Positions 12,290-23,159 of a DNA stretch of 64,000 nucleotides are shown here, in pieces; within the stretch, counting starts at the first letter, position 1; the number at the start of each line of letters is the position of its first letter. The position numbers and the translations under genes were made by a program. Below the pieces are notes generated by a model. The model was not told where the DNA came from, searched no databases, and was given only the letters and a program-made list of their open reading frames with translations. Source of the stretch: Nematostella vectensis (lineage: Eukaryota > Cnidaria > Anthozoa > Actiniaria > Edwardsiidae); the NCBI RefSeq assembly GCF_932526225.1, contig NC_064043.1, forward strand, positions 1,695,501 to 1,759,500, in the 5' to 3' direction.

Positions 12290-15200
12290 CTATTTCTTTC
12301 CGCCAAAAAAGTTGAATGGGTTGACTTTAGACCTACACTCGCAAGTCTCATCCATCGATTGTCCACCAGGGCATTTGATGCTTGGAGGGCAAATACATTT
12401 GCATTTCTCTTTGTCCCAGATCTGCTTGAGGATGTCACAGTGCTTGTTATCAAGTGCGCAAACGCAGTCGCATTTCTCTTCAGAATATCTCTGGAAGGTA
12501 TAAAAACAATACAAACTTACTAAACACTTTTTTCTAACGTACCGTTTGAATTAGTCCCGCAATGCCTCAAATTTCACGTTAAAGGCAAAAGTTGTGTAGT
12601 ATACTGATATTTCAAATCTAAAGACTGTCGACAATATCAAGCTTAAGTTTATTTAAAAAAATAAAAAGCGAAACAAAGACGATCAAATTGATAAAAATAT
12701 ATAATATTAAAAATAATCAACCTCAATGTCATTTAGAGAAAAGTGATTAGAATCGCTGACTGCGCGACTTAATCCCTAAATCGTTTACCCAATGTTTTTC
12801 GCTATGTTTACCCGGTGTTTTTCGCTATGTTTACCCGGTGTTTTTCGCTATGTTTACCCGGTGTTTTTCGCTATATTTACCCGGTGTTTTTGCTATATTT
12901 ACCCGGTGTTTTTCGCTATGTTTACCCGGTGTTTTTCGCTATGTTTACCCGGTGTTTTTCGCTATGTTTACCCGGTGTCTTTCGCTATGTTTACCCGGTG
13001 TCTTTCGCTATGTTTACCCGGTGTCTTTCGCTATGTTTACCCGGTGTCTTTCGCTATGTTTACCCGGTGTTTTTCGCTATGTTTACCCGGTGTTTTTTGC
13101 TATGTTTACCCGGTGTTGTTCGCTACGTGTACCCGGTGTTTTTCACTATGTGTACCCGGTTATTTTCGCTATGTGTACCCGGAGTTTTTCGCTGTAGCAC
13201 AATCAAATGCCCAAATTAAATTAAAAATAGCATTTATATAAAACAAAATTACAGTGGTGTTCTATTCAAGGGTTATAATTTTAGTAACGACAAAACAGGT
13301 AACTTTATGTAAAATGATTTGAATGCTTTCGAGAAACAGTAGAGGAAAACGCAAAGATGGTTCACGGCGCAAGAGATTTACAGTTTACGTATTTGAATGC
13401 AGATCCACACATCACCAAATTACTACAGGATATTCACTTCACCAATTTACTAAACAGGGTTTTTCGTCTAAATAGACAAACCTCTGCTTGAAAACAAATT
13501 ACATTATTTGATAATCTCACTCGATCAGCTCGCGGAAAGTGCAGCAAACAATCCCAATAATTTTTTGCTCTCACAGACAAATTTCCTGAAAATTCGGCGC
13601 CTGGTCTATCTATTTGATAACTACTACTAATGACATCCGTAACATAAAGGCAGCTTCTATGGCATCCATATTTCCTGCGCCTTTAGTATAACTAGCAGAT
13701 CTTTGCCTTGAAAATGATACCGATGAGAAATAAACACATGCACTGACCGGCCTTGGCAAGACATTGGAACATGTTGATAAGGGCCAATCAGAACGTGCTT
13801 TTTATAATTGTTTTCTAGCCAATCCTAGTGGTCCCAAAATATGGGACCCGAACATGAAAGTTTTACAGAAAGTTTTATTAGTATCAGGCCCTCTTTACGT
13901 CGCTTACGGATATATACTTCATAGGGAACGATAATTGGGCCTGGCACTTGTGCTAGCTAGCGAGCGTCATATCAAGGTGGGCACGCTAGCGCGAGTCGCA
14001 TGGATGTCACGATTTCTTACCGTAAACTCATAGTCGGGTTCCTTGCCGCACTTATAGCCGAGCTTGAAGTAAGTGTAATTGGCCTTGCATTTGCACGAGC
14101 ACGTTCTCTCGTCATAATACTGCCGAATAGGGTCACAGTGATGAGACTTTATCCGACATGCTTCCTCGCACTCCAAGTCCACCTCAATAGGCACTGGCAG
14201 CATAGCATAACTGCTTTCACCTATCGGTCAAATTTGAGTTACATACATTTAGTTAGTCATGCACGAAGTCGTGATTTGCCGGAGAAGGTGGAAGGGATAT
14301 TGCGCAGTGATAAATATCATGCAGTAAAGTAAAGATTTCGAGATTGTGAATAGTTTGGAGACTGTGAATGGGTAGAGTGAAGACAAAATAGCAATGTCAC
14401 CAATGGTGATATGACTACTCACTAGTGGTGGGAATCCAATGGACGTGGTAGTTTATTGTGGCTTTGCGCCGGGGTACACACTCCACGTGACCATAAAAAA
14501 GGACAGCCCCTGAGCATCGAGGAACTTGGAACACGTAAGGGAAGTACATGCCAATGTGAAGGCGATCTTGCTTGATCTCGAATTTTTGAGGGTGTAACCC
14601 GCAGTAAGATTCTTTAACTGGAAGAAAAAAAGTATCAATATGAGCCAACGCGGTAATATACCAAAAAAGCCGAAAGAACTTTATGAAGCTTAAAGAAAAT
14701 GGTCAAATACAAGGAATAATCCATATCCCCCCTTCACCTGGCATACAACCAATATCCCCCCTCCTTCACATGGCATACAACCCATATCAACCCCCCCCCG
14801 TCACCTGGCATACAACCAATATCAACCCCCCTTCACCTGGCATACAACCCATATCAACCCCCCCCACCCCGTCACCTGGCATACAACCCATATCAACCCC
14901 CCCCTTCACCTGGCATACAACCAATATCAACCCCCCTTCACCTGGCATACAACCCATACCACCCCCCCCCCCCCCGTCACCTGGCATACAACCCATATAA
15001 CCCCCCCTTCACCTGGTATACAACTCATATCACCCCCCCCCCCCCTTCACCTGGCATACAACCCATATCACCCCCCCCCGTCACCTGGCATACAACCCAC
15101 ATCAACCCCCCCCTTCACCTGGCATACAACCAATATCCCCCCTCCTTCACCTGGCATACAACCCATATCAACCCCCCCCCCCCCCCCCGTCACCTGGCAT

Positions 15201-18024
15201 ACAACCAATATCAACCCCCCCTTCACCTGGCATACAACCAATATCCCCCCTCCTTCTAATGGCATACAGCCCATATCAACCCCCCCCCCATCACCTGGCA
15301 TACAACCCATATAACCCCCCCTTCACCTGGTATACAACCCCTCTCACCCCCCCCCCCCCTTCACCTGGCATACAACCCATATCAACCCCCCCCCCTTCAC
15401 CTGGCATACAACCCACATCAACCCCCCCCTTCACCTGGCATACAACCAATATCCCCCCTCCTTCACCTGGCATACAACCCATATCAACCCCCCTTCAGCT
15501 GGCATACAACCCATATCAACCCCCCCTTCACCTGGCATACAACCCATATCACCCCCCTTCAGCTGGCATACAACCCATATCAACCCCCCTTCACATGGCA
15601 TACAACCCATATCAACTCCCCCCCCCCCCGTCACCTGGCATACAACCCATATAACCCCCCCTTCACCTGGTATACAACCCATATCGACCCCCCCCCTTCA
15701 CCTGGCATACAACCAATATCCCCCCTCCTTCACCTGACATACAACCCATATCAACCCCCCCCCCTTCAGCTGGCATACAACCCATATCAACTTCCCTTCA
15801 GCTGGCATACAACCCATATCAACCCCCCTTCAGCTGGCATACAACCCATATCAACCCCCCTTCATCTGGCATACAACCCATATCAACTTCCCTTCAGCTG
15901 GCATACAACCCATATCAACTTCCCTTCAGCTGGCATACAACCCATAGCAACCACCCTTCAGCTGGCATACAACCCATATCAACTTCCCTTCAGCTGGCAT
16001 ACAACCCATATCAACTTCCCTTCAGCTGGCATACAACCCATAGCAACCACCCTTCAGCTGGCATACAACCCATATCAACTTCCCTTCAGCTGGCATACAA
16101 CCCATATCAACTTCCCTTCAGCTGACATACAACCAATAACCCCCCTTCACCTGGCATACAACCCATACCACCCCCCCCCGTCACCTGGCATACAACCCAT
16201 ATAACCCCCCCTTCACCTGGTATACAACTCATATCACCCCCCCCCCCCTTCACAACCAATAACCCCCCTCCTTCAGCTGGCATACAACCCATATAACCCT
16301 TACCCTTCACCTGGCATACAACCCATATCAACCCCCCCCTTCACCTGGCATACAACCCATATCAACCCCCCCCCCCCCCCTTCACTTGGCATACAACCCA
16401 TATTACCCCTCTCCCCACCCTTGACTAATCGGCCCGAATACGTAATAGGTTGTTATACTCACCCATATTCATGCTTTGTATTCCTGATTGTGCCAGGGAC
16501 CCTCCTATTTTTAGACATTGAAAATGTAGATTATTAACATGAAGCTTGACAGTGTAGTAATGTATCACACAGGACAACAAAATTCTTACTATTCATCGCC
16601 TGAATTCTTTGCTGCATTGAGTCAGTCACTCCGAAATGCTTCAAAAGCTCATTGGGAGTCTTCATCTTCGCCAGAACTTCACGAAATTTTTCAGGCATTT
16701 CCTAGCAAAAAAAGAAAAAAAAGAAAAGGCTGGATAAGAAAGGGGGGACTAATTTTTATATTTAGGGGGAGAGGCTGGATAAGAAATGGGGGGACGAATT
16801 TTTATATTTAGGGGGAGAGGCTGGATAAGAAATGGGGGGATGAATTTTTATATTTAGGGGGAGAGGCTGGATAAGAAATGGGGGGACGAATTTTTATATT
16901 TAGGGGGAGAGGCTGGATAAGAAAGGGGGGGACAAATTTTTATATTTAGGGGGAGAGGCTGGATAAGAAAGGGGGGGACGAATTTTTATATTTGGGGGGA
17001 AAGGCTGGATAACAAATGGGGGGACGAATTTTTATATTTAGGGGGAGAGGCTGGATAAGAAAGGGGGGACGAATTTTTATATTTAGGGGGAGAGGCTGGA
17101 TAAGAAAGGGGGACGAATTTTTATATTTAGGGGGAAAGGCTGGATAAGAAAGGGGGGACTAATTATTATATTTAGGGGGAGAGGCTGGATAAGAAAGGGG
17201 GGGACAAGTTTTAGACTCATACACGTACAGTGGACGGCGCCTCTGGTGAATAATGGCAAGGGGGGAGGCTACAAAATAATCTTCAGTAAGGGGAGGGGAG
17301 GGGAAAGACCTGAAGAAAACATGAAGAAAACATTTCCGCGGAGCGTCAAAAGTAAAATGTAAATTGACACGTCCATGGTATCGTATTTCTTATGACGACG
17401 GATTACTTTCAATTTCTAGAACAATTCAAACATAGCCCATTACTTTTCCCCAGAGAGAAAATAAACATAAACTTATGGTAATAGAAAGGTCATTATGCTT
17501 CGAACGGTGAAAAGTGCATCCGAATTTAAATGCGGAAAATATTTGCGCTGCATTACCGTATCGAATTGCACGTAGCAATAATGCGCAATCCCATAAAATG
17601 CAGATAATGAAGAGCAAAATAAAATGACTAGATAAACTACAGACAAGCTGTAGAATAACTAGGTGGTCTGCGTAGGCGTGGTGGAATCAGGAAAATAAGT
17701 AAACATCAGGTTAAATAGGCCTCTGTGAAAACAGAAAAGTTTCGCTGTTGTTTTGAGCGTAATGACGGGGTATGACAAGCAAGAAGTTCAAATCTTTCAA
17801 TACAATACAATACAGTAAACTTTATTTACCCCTTTCCTTGGCTCTTGCGTTGGAACAGTTGTCGGCTTTGGTGTCGGTTTGTTAACTTGGTGGCCGAAAA
17901 AATCCAGCGGATTTATAGCGCGTTTGGGGCGCTCTACTTTAACCAAACGAATCTTCGGTTGTATTTCAGTACAGTGCACGGAGACAAATGCCGTACAAAC
18001 GGCAAAAAAGACTAAGAACTTCAT
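12290..18024 (-). CDS. VEGF/PDGF-like secreted growth factor
   Basis: Five exons in phase, read leftward: 17830-18024, 16590-16701, 14423-14617, 14021-14220 and 12290-12490 (stop 12290-12292), total 300 aa. It begins with a signal peptide (MKFLVFFAVCTAFVSVHC) and has a KR site near residue 34. The PDGF-like region starts about residue 103 (KESYCGLHPQ) and includes GMYFPYVFQVPRCSGAV and YGHVECVPRRK. The C-terminal half has repeated CxCxC clusters (CSCKCK, CDCVCA, CKCICP, CECRSK), the pattern seen in VEGF-C/D and invertebrate PVF tails. Such ligands bind VEGFR/PDGFR-type kinases outside the cell. Oddly, only three cysteines (C108, C137, C149) lie in the domain: the Cys after P-x, the Cys pair after RCxG and the closing CxC are absent. 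Introns 2 to 4 each hold a minisatellite or a G-rich array. The exon 4 acceptor was chosen by phase and has a weak pyrimidine tract. Confidence 0.8.
12792..13197. repeat. 23-bp minisatellite
   Basis: About 17 contiguous copies of TTTTTCGCTATGTTTACCCG plus GTG in the last intron of the VEGF-like gene. The period is not a multiple of three, so three overlapping false ORFs appear. Confidence 0.95.
14725..16420. repeat. C/G-run minisatellite, about 32-38 bp unit
   Basis: Roughly 50 copies of CACCTGGCATACAACCCATA plus TCAA and a run of 6-17 C, in an intron of the VEGF-like gene. Unit length varies with the C run. On the transcribed (-) strand each unit becomes a G run. A sub-family with CAACTTCCCTTCAGCTGG dominates 15780-16130. 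Confidence 0.95.
16728..17212. repeat. 45-bp G-rich minisatellite
   Basis: About ten copies of a unit containing TTTTTATATTTAGGGGGAGA and GGCTGGATAAGAAAGGGGGG, in the first intron of the VEGF-like gene, starting 27 bases upstream of its exon 2. Confidence 0.95.
17213..17829. other. intron 1 remainder of VEGF-like gene
   Basis: Unique AT-rich sequence between the 45-bp array and exon 1. No coding exon or RNA gene seen. Confidence 0.5.
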
Positions 18025-18776
18025 TATCTGTTGTTAAACAGTGTAGCTCGCTTGTAGATGGTAGACTACGTCCCGTTTTATCAAACCGCCCCTGGGCTCG
18101 TGATTTTATAGATCCGCAATCGCGCCCTAGGTTTACGCAGATGTCACGTCATGTCCGGTTTAACCATGACGCATGGCAAAGGTCGTGAATTGTGATAAGC
18201 AGATAAGGAAACATCGACAAAATACCTGGCAGAGGAGAACAAAAACCAAGACAATAGCAGGAAACACAAGGCGGAGGTGAGGCAACAATAACAATAGGTT
18301 TGTTTGCATTCCTTTAAAATGATTGTATAAACCTGGGCTCATATACAAAAAGAAGCGTGCAAACATTCTTGACATATCCACGATTAAATCATCGGGGCTT
18401 TAATGCGAACACGCTCGAAGATCCAGCGCTTTCTTTCAACGACCGTTGAAGCTAGATAGAGACATTGTGTTGTGTGTATGTGGGGGGGAGGGGTACCCTG
18501 TGTTGTGCTAATGTCGATTAGTCCTGCTACTTCCGGTCACTTTCTGTCGTGCTGTCTCTAACACAATCAGGCCGTAAAGTGTCTTGTTCTTATGCGTGAG
18601 ACGCTACACGACCAATTTAACTGTTAAAAGCAAACAGGAAGAAGGCTCTGCTAGCAGGGTAAGTAGTACCCATGGCCGGGGATCCTTTAATTTTTTTTTG
18701 GCCGAGAAAGTATTTTTGGAGCGGCAGCAAAGAGTGAAACAGGAGGGGTAGGAGGGGGTAGCAACCTCCCTATATC
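18025..18776. promoter_or_regulatory. upstream region of VEGF-like gene
   Basis: About 750 bases between the ATG at 18024 (read leftward) and the 33-bp satellite; it should contain the promoter. No clear TATA box was placed. A stretch at 18590-18662 resembles 28283-28345 (both have a GGAAGAA..TCTGCTAGCAGG-like core), so it is probably a dispersed repeat. Confidence 0.35.
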
Positions 18777-21372
18777 AGGCAACAGGGAGCCAGGGTGTAT
18801 AACTATATCAGGTAACAGGGAGCAAGGGTGTATACCTATATCAGGCAACAGGGAGCCAGGGTGTATACCTATATCAGGCAACAGGGAGCCAGGGTGTATA
18901 ACTATATCAGGCAACAGAGAGCCAGGGTGTATAACTATATCAGGCAACAGGGAGCCAGGGTGTATAACTATATCAGGCAACAGGGAGCCAGGGTGTATAC
19001 CTATATCAGGCAACAGGGAGCAAGGGTGTATACCTATATCAGACAATAGGGAGCCAGGGTGTATACCTATATCAGACAATAGGGAGCAGGGTGTATACCT
19101 ATATCAGACAATAGGGAGCCAGGGTGTATACCTATATCAGGCAACAGGGAGCCAGGGAGTATACCTATTATCAGGCAACAGGGAGCAAGGGTGTATACCT
19201 ATATCAGACAATAGGGAGCCAGGGTGTATACCTATATCAGGCAACAGGGAGCCAGGGTGTATACCTATATCAGGCATCAGGGAGCCAGGGTGTATAACTA
19301 TATCAGGCAACAGGGAGCCAGGGTGTATACCTAGGCAACAGGAAGCCAGGGTGTATACCTATATCAGGCAACAGGGAGCCAGGGTGTATACCTATATCAG
19401 GCAACAGGGAGCAAGGGTGTATACCTATATCAGACAATAGGGAGCCAGGGTGTATACCTATATCAGGCAACAGGGAGCCAGGGAGTATACCTATTATCAG
19501 GCAACAGGGAGCAAGGGTGTATACCTAGGCAACAGGGAGCAAGGGTGTATACCTATATCAGGTAACAGGGAGCAAGGGTGTATACCTATATCAGGCAACA
19601 GGGAGCCAGGGTGTATACCTATATCAGGCATCAGGGAGCCAGGGTGTATAACTATATCAGGCAACAGGGAGCCAGGGTGTATACCTATATCAGGCATCAG
19701 GGAGCCAGGGTGTATAACTATATCAGGCAACAGGGAGCCAGGGTGTATACCTAGGCAACAGGAAGCCAGGGTGTATACCTATATCAGGCAACAGGGAGCC
19801 AGGGTGTATACCTATATCAGGCAACAGGGAGCAAGGGTGTATACCTATATCAGACAATAGGGAGCCAGGGTGTATACCTATATCAGACAATAGGGAGCAG
19901 GGTGTATACCTATATCAGACAATAGGGAGCCAGGGTGTATACCTATATCAGGCAACAGGGAGCCAGGGAGTATACCTATTATCAGGCAACAGGGAGCAAG
20001 GGTGTATACCTATATCAGACAATAGGGAGCCAGGGTGTATACCTATATCAGGCAACAGGGAGCCAGGGTGTATACCTATATCAGGCATCAGGGAGCCAGG
20101 GTGTATAACTATATCAGGCAACAGGGAGCCAGGGTGTATACCTAGGCAACAGGAAGCCAGGGTGTATACCTATATCAGGCAACAGGGAGCCAGGGTGTAT
20201 ACCTATATCAGGCAACAGGGAGCAAGGGTGTATACCTATATCAGACAATAGGGAGCCAGGGTATATACCTATATCAGACAATAGGGAGCAGGGTGTATAC
20301 CTATATCAGACAATAGGGAGCCAGGGTGTATACCTATATCAGGCAACAGGGAGCCAGGGAGTATACCTATTATCAGGCAACAGGGAGCAAGGGTGTATAC
20401 CTATATCAGACAATAGGGAGCCAGGGTGTATACCTATATCAGACAATAGGGAGCAGGGTGTATACCTATATCAGACAATAGGGAGCCAGGGTGTATACCT
20501 ATATCAGGCAACAGGGAGCCAGGGAGTATACCTATTATCAGGCAACAGGGAGCCAGGGTGTATACCTATTATCAGGCAACAGGGAGCAAGGGTGTATACC
20601 TAAATCAGGCAACAGGGAGCAAGGGTGTATACCTATATCAGGCAACAGGGAGCCAGGGTGTATACCTATATCAGACAATAGGGAGCAGGGTGTATAACTA
20701 TATCAGGAAACAGGGAGCCAGGGTGTATACCTATATCAGGCAACAGGGAGCAAGGGTGTATACCTATATCAGACAATAGGGAGCCAGGGTGTATACCTAT
20801 ATCAGACAATAGGGAGCCAGGGTGTATACCTATATCAGGCAACAGGGAGCCAGGGTGTATACCTATATCAGGCAACAGGGAGCCAGGGTGTATAACTATA
20901 TCAGGCAACAGGGAGCCAGCGTGTATACCTATATCAGGCAACAGGGAGCCAGGGTGTATACCTATATCAGGCAACATGGAGCCAGGGTGTATACCTAGGC
21001 AACAGGGAGCCAGGGTGTATACCTATATCAGACAATAGGGAGCCAGGGTGTATACCTATATCAGACAATAGGGAGCCAGGGTGTATACCTAGGCAACAGG
21101 GAGCAAGGGTGTATACCTAGGCAACAGGGAGCCAGGGTGTATACCTATATCAGGCAAAAGGGAGCCAGGGTGTATACCTATATCAGGCAAAAGGGAGCCA
21201 GGGTGTATACCTATATCAGGTAACAGGAAGACAGGGTGTATACCTATATCAGGCAATAGGGAGCCAGGGTGTATACCTAGGCAACAGGGAGCAAGGGTGT
21301 ATACCTATATCAGGTAATAGGGAGCCAGGGTGTATACCTATACCAGGCAACAGGGAGCCAGGGTGTATACTG
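18777..21372. repeat. 33-bp satellite with higher-order structure
   Basis: Nearly 80 copies of a 33-bp unit (GCAACAGGGAGCCAGGGTGT then ATACCTATATCAG) over 2.6 kb. Marker variants recur together: ACAATAGGGAGCAGGG, CCTAGGCAACAGGAAGCC and GAGTATACCTATTATC come back in the same order at roughly 400-bp steps (for example the CCTAGG variant near 19331, 19751 and 20142). The array has therefore expanded in multi-unit blocks. 33 is a multiple of 3, so long false ORFs occur on both strands. Confidence 0.95.
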
Positions 21373-22292
21373 TCTATACTGGCTCCTCTACATGGCAAGC
21401 TCTAAGACCCTGCGGTCCTGGCTGGGTACCAAGTCATTTGAGCCTTGGGCCCCTACCAGCTGGAGTCTTTCGCAGCGAGAGCCTGGAGCCAACGTGAAGT
21501 GCGTCACTTTTGAAGCCCTGCAAAATTGTATCGATACCAATACTAGAACCAACGAAACAAACGAAACGAAAGGGAATGGCGGCTCGGGCCTAGCTTGGCC
21601 CATAGACGTGTACACGCGCATGCGGAATGCAGCCAGTAGGCTTCTCTGTGTTGGCACTATTGAATTCTTCGGGGGAAAGGAAGCAATAAACGGCCTTTCC
21701 GTGCAAGGTAGCGCAAAATGTTTGAAAACTGTTTCGCGGTTTTTCTGTACACCCTCATTGTTAAATATTCATCGTATTGTGTTTTTGGCGGATCAAAGAT
21801 GTTCTTGGGGCGTATGTTGTGTGCTATACTGAGATGACTCGCTTTGTGTTGACGTGGGAGGGGTGTGGCGGGTGAAATAATATTTCATCGCGATTAGGTC
21901 ACAGAGTCCCCGAGCACGCGGACAGCAACCTTTCCTTGGGTACAAAAGGAAAACTTTGCGCATCTCTATCCCGCTAAGAGGTGTTTTTTTACAACGAAGT
22001 CAAACAAAAACTTGTCATAGGTATTGAATTTCAAACAATTCTATTACTTAATTCACAATCAAAAAATATATATATCTCAATATTTCGTCTGTTCTGAGCT
22101 CTTTCCTTCACATCTTTCCTCTTCATGCATTTAACTTAAACTATATATAATTCCAAACTTACTATGATATTGATTCGTATAGTCGTCAAAATATAATGAA
22201 AGCGTCTAGGAAAATATACTTTTTTTCACGCGTAAGAAAAAATGCAAACGGACTGAGGAGGATTCTTTAATTCAGTGTAGCTAATGTCTAGT
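21373..22292. other. intergenic, low-confidence open frames only
   Basis: Open frames on both strands at 21388-21832 show no family I can name and look like part of a dispersed repeat (GCTGGAGTCTTTCGCAGCG region). No splice model was convincing. It also holds the 3' side of the small secreted gene at 22293. Confidence 0.4.
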
Positions 22293-22601
22293 TCAGCTCT
22301 CCAGTCCCAGCCGTCTTCTGAAGTACTCCAAGTCGCCTAAAGAATCTTCTCGTTGGCTCTCCATCTCGCTTGAATCTTCTCGTTTGCTCTCCATCTTGGC
22401 GTATCGCTTCCTACATTCATCGTTACAGAAAACAAAGCTCCGCGTGCAGCCTCCGCATGAAGACATGGAAACACAAGCCATAGAGTTTTTACACAGTTTA
22501 TACTGAGTATAACAGAAGTTTCTGCATTCACCCTCTGCTGCTTGCGACAGGCATGGTAAGGTGACGATTAGTAAAATGGCTGCACTGAGGAGATAGGTCA
22601 T
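22293..22601 (-). CDS. small secreted cysteine-rich protein
   Basis: Single open frame of 102 codons. The ATG is immediately preceded by an intron-like acceptor (TGTTATTCCAG|ATG), so a 5' UTR intron is likely. Residues 1-22 form a clear signal peptide (MTYLLSAAILLIVTLPCLSQ then AA). The mature part has eight cysteines within about 45 residues, spaced C-x3-C-x6-C-x5-C-x5-C-x2-C-x6-C-x3-C, followed by a charged tail with duplicated MES(K/Q)REDS segments and ending FRRRLGLES. I do not recognise the family. The layout fits a secreted structural, defence or venom-type peptide, but the sequence alone does not decide. Confidence 0.55.
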   Translation of the reverse strand: MTYLLSAAILLIVTLPCLSQAAEGECRNFCYTQYKLCKNSMACVSMSSCGGCTRSFVFCNDECRKRYAKMESKREDSSEMESQREDSLGDLEYFRRRLGLES

Positions 22602-22689
22602 CTGGAATAACAGCAGGGAAAGGCATCATTAAATTAGCTTGGTTACAATTCCTAGTTTGGCTTTGACAGCATATAAAAAGATGTGTGGG

Positions 22690-23150
22690 AGCGCGTGTAT
22701 AAGGCACACAGTTCACCCTCATACTCATGCGCGCGCAATGACATGAGCACACACACGTGCGGACATGAGCACACGCGTGAACATGAGCACACACACGCGT
22801 GAACATGAGCCCACACACGCGCGGACATGAGCCCACACACGCGCGTTCAAGTTCTTTCTGAATAAACACATACACGAGTTAACACGCCTTATTACTGCGT
22901 ACACGCTAACGAAACGCGCGCATACAGGAGCCCTTTACACGCGTGTGTGCACGGGCGTATACTTTATATGAACACGCACCAAACATGTGCATACAGAAGC
23001 CCTTTACACGCGTGTGTGCACGAACACGCACCAAACACGCGTGTGTATTTTTTCCGAGCATGAGCATTTTTCACGGTCACACGAACAAACACGCAATACT
23101 TGTGCGCACCGATAATAAACGCGCGCAAACACGAGCGCAACTAACGTGAT
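22690..23150. repeat. CACACGCGTG-rich simple repeat region
   Basis: About five degenerate 20-22 bp units (ACATGAGCACACACACGCGT) at 22738-22850, then scattered ACACGCGTGTGTGCACG motifs to 23150. The alternating purine-pyrimidine content favours Z-DNA. It lies upstream of the small secreted gene. Confidence 0.8.
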
Positions 23151-23159
23151 ACACGAAGT

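Noticed and set aside
12792-13241. 149-codon frame rich in FTRCFSLCLPG repeats
   Set aside because: Three overlapping frames of one 23-bp array inside an intron of the VEGF-like gene.
14683-16331. Pro- or Gly-rich frames in the C-run array
   Set aside because: Low-complexity translation of a minisatellite on both strands.
18687-21372. Long open frames with repeating IHPGSLLPD-type peptides
   Set aside because: They follow from a repeat period divisible by three without stops. They are open on both strands and have no start or splice context.
21392-21832. 146-codon plus-strand frame next to the satellite
   Set aside because: No recognisable domain, competing open frame on the other strand, repeat-like sequence.
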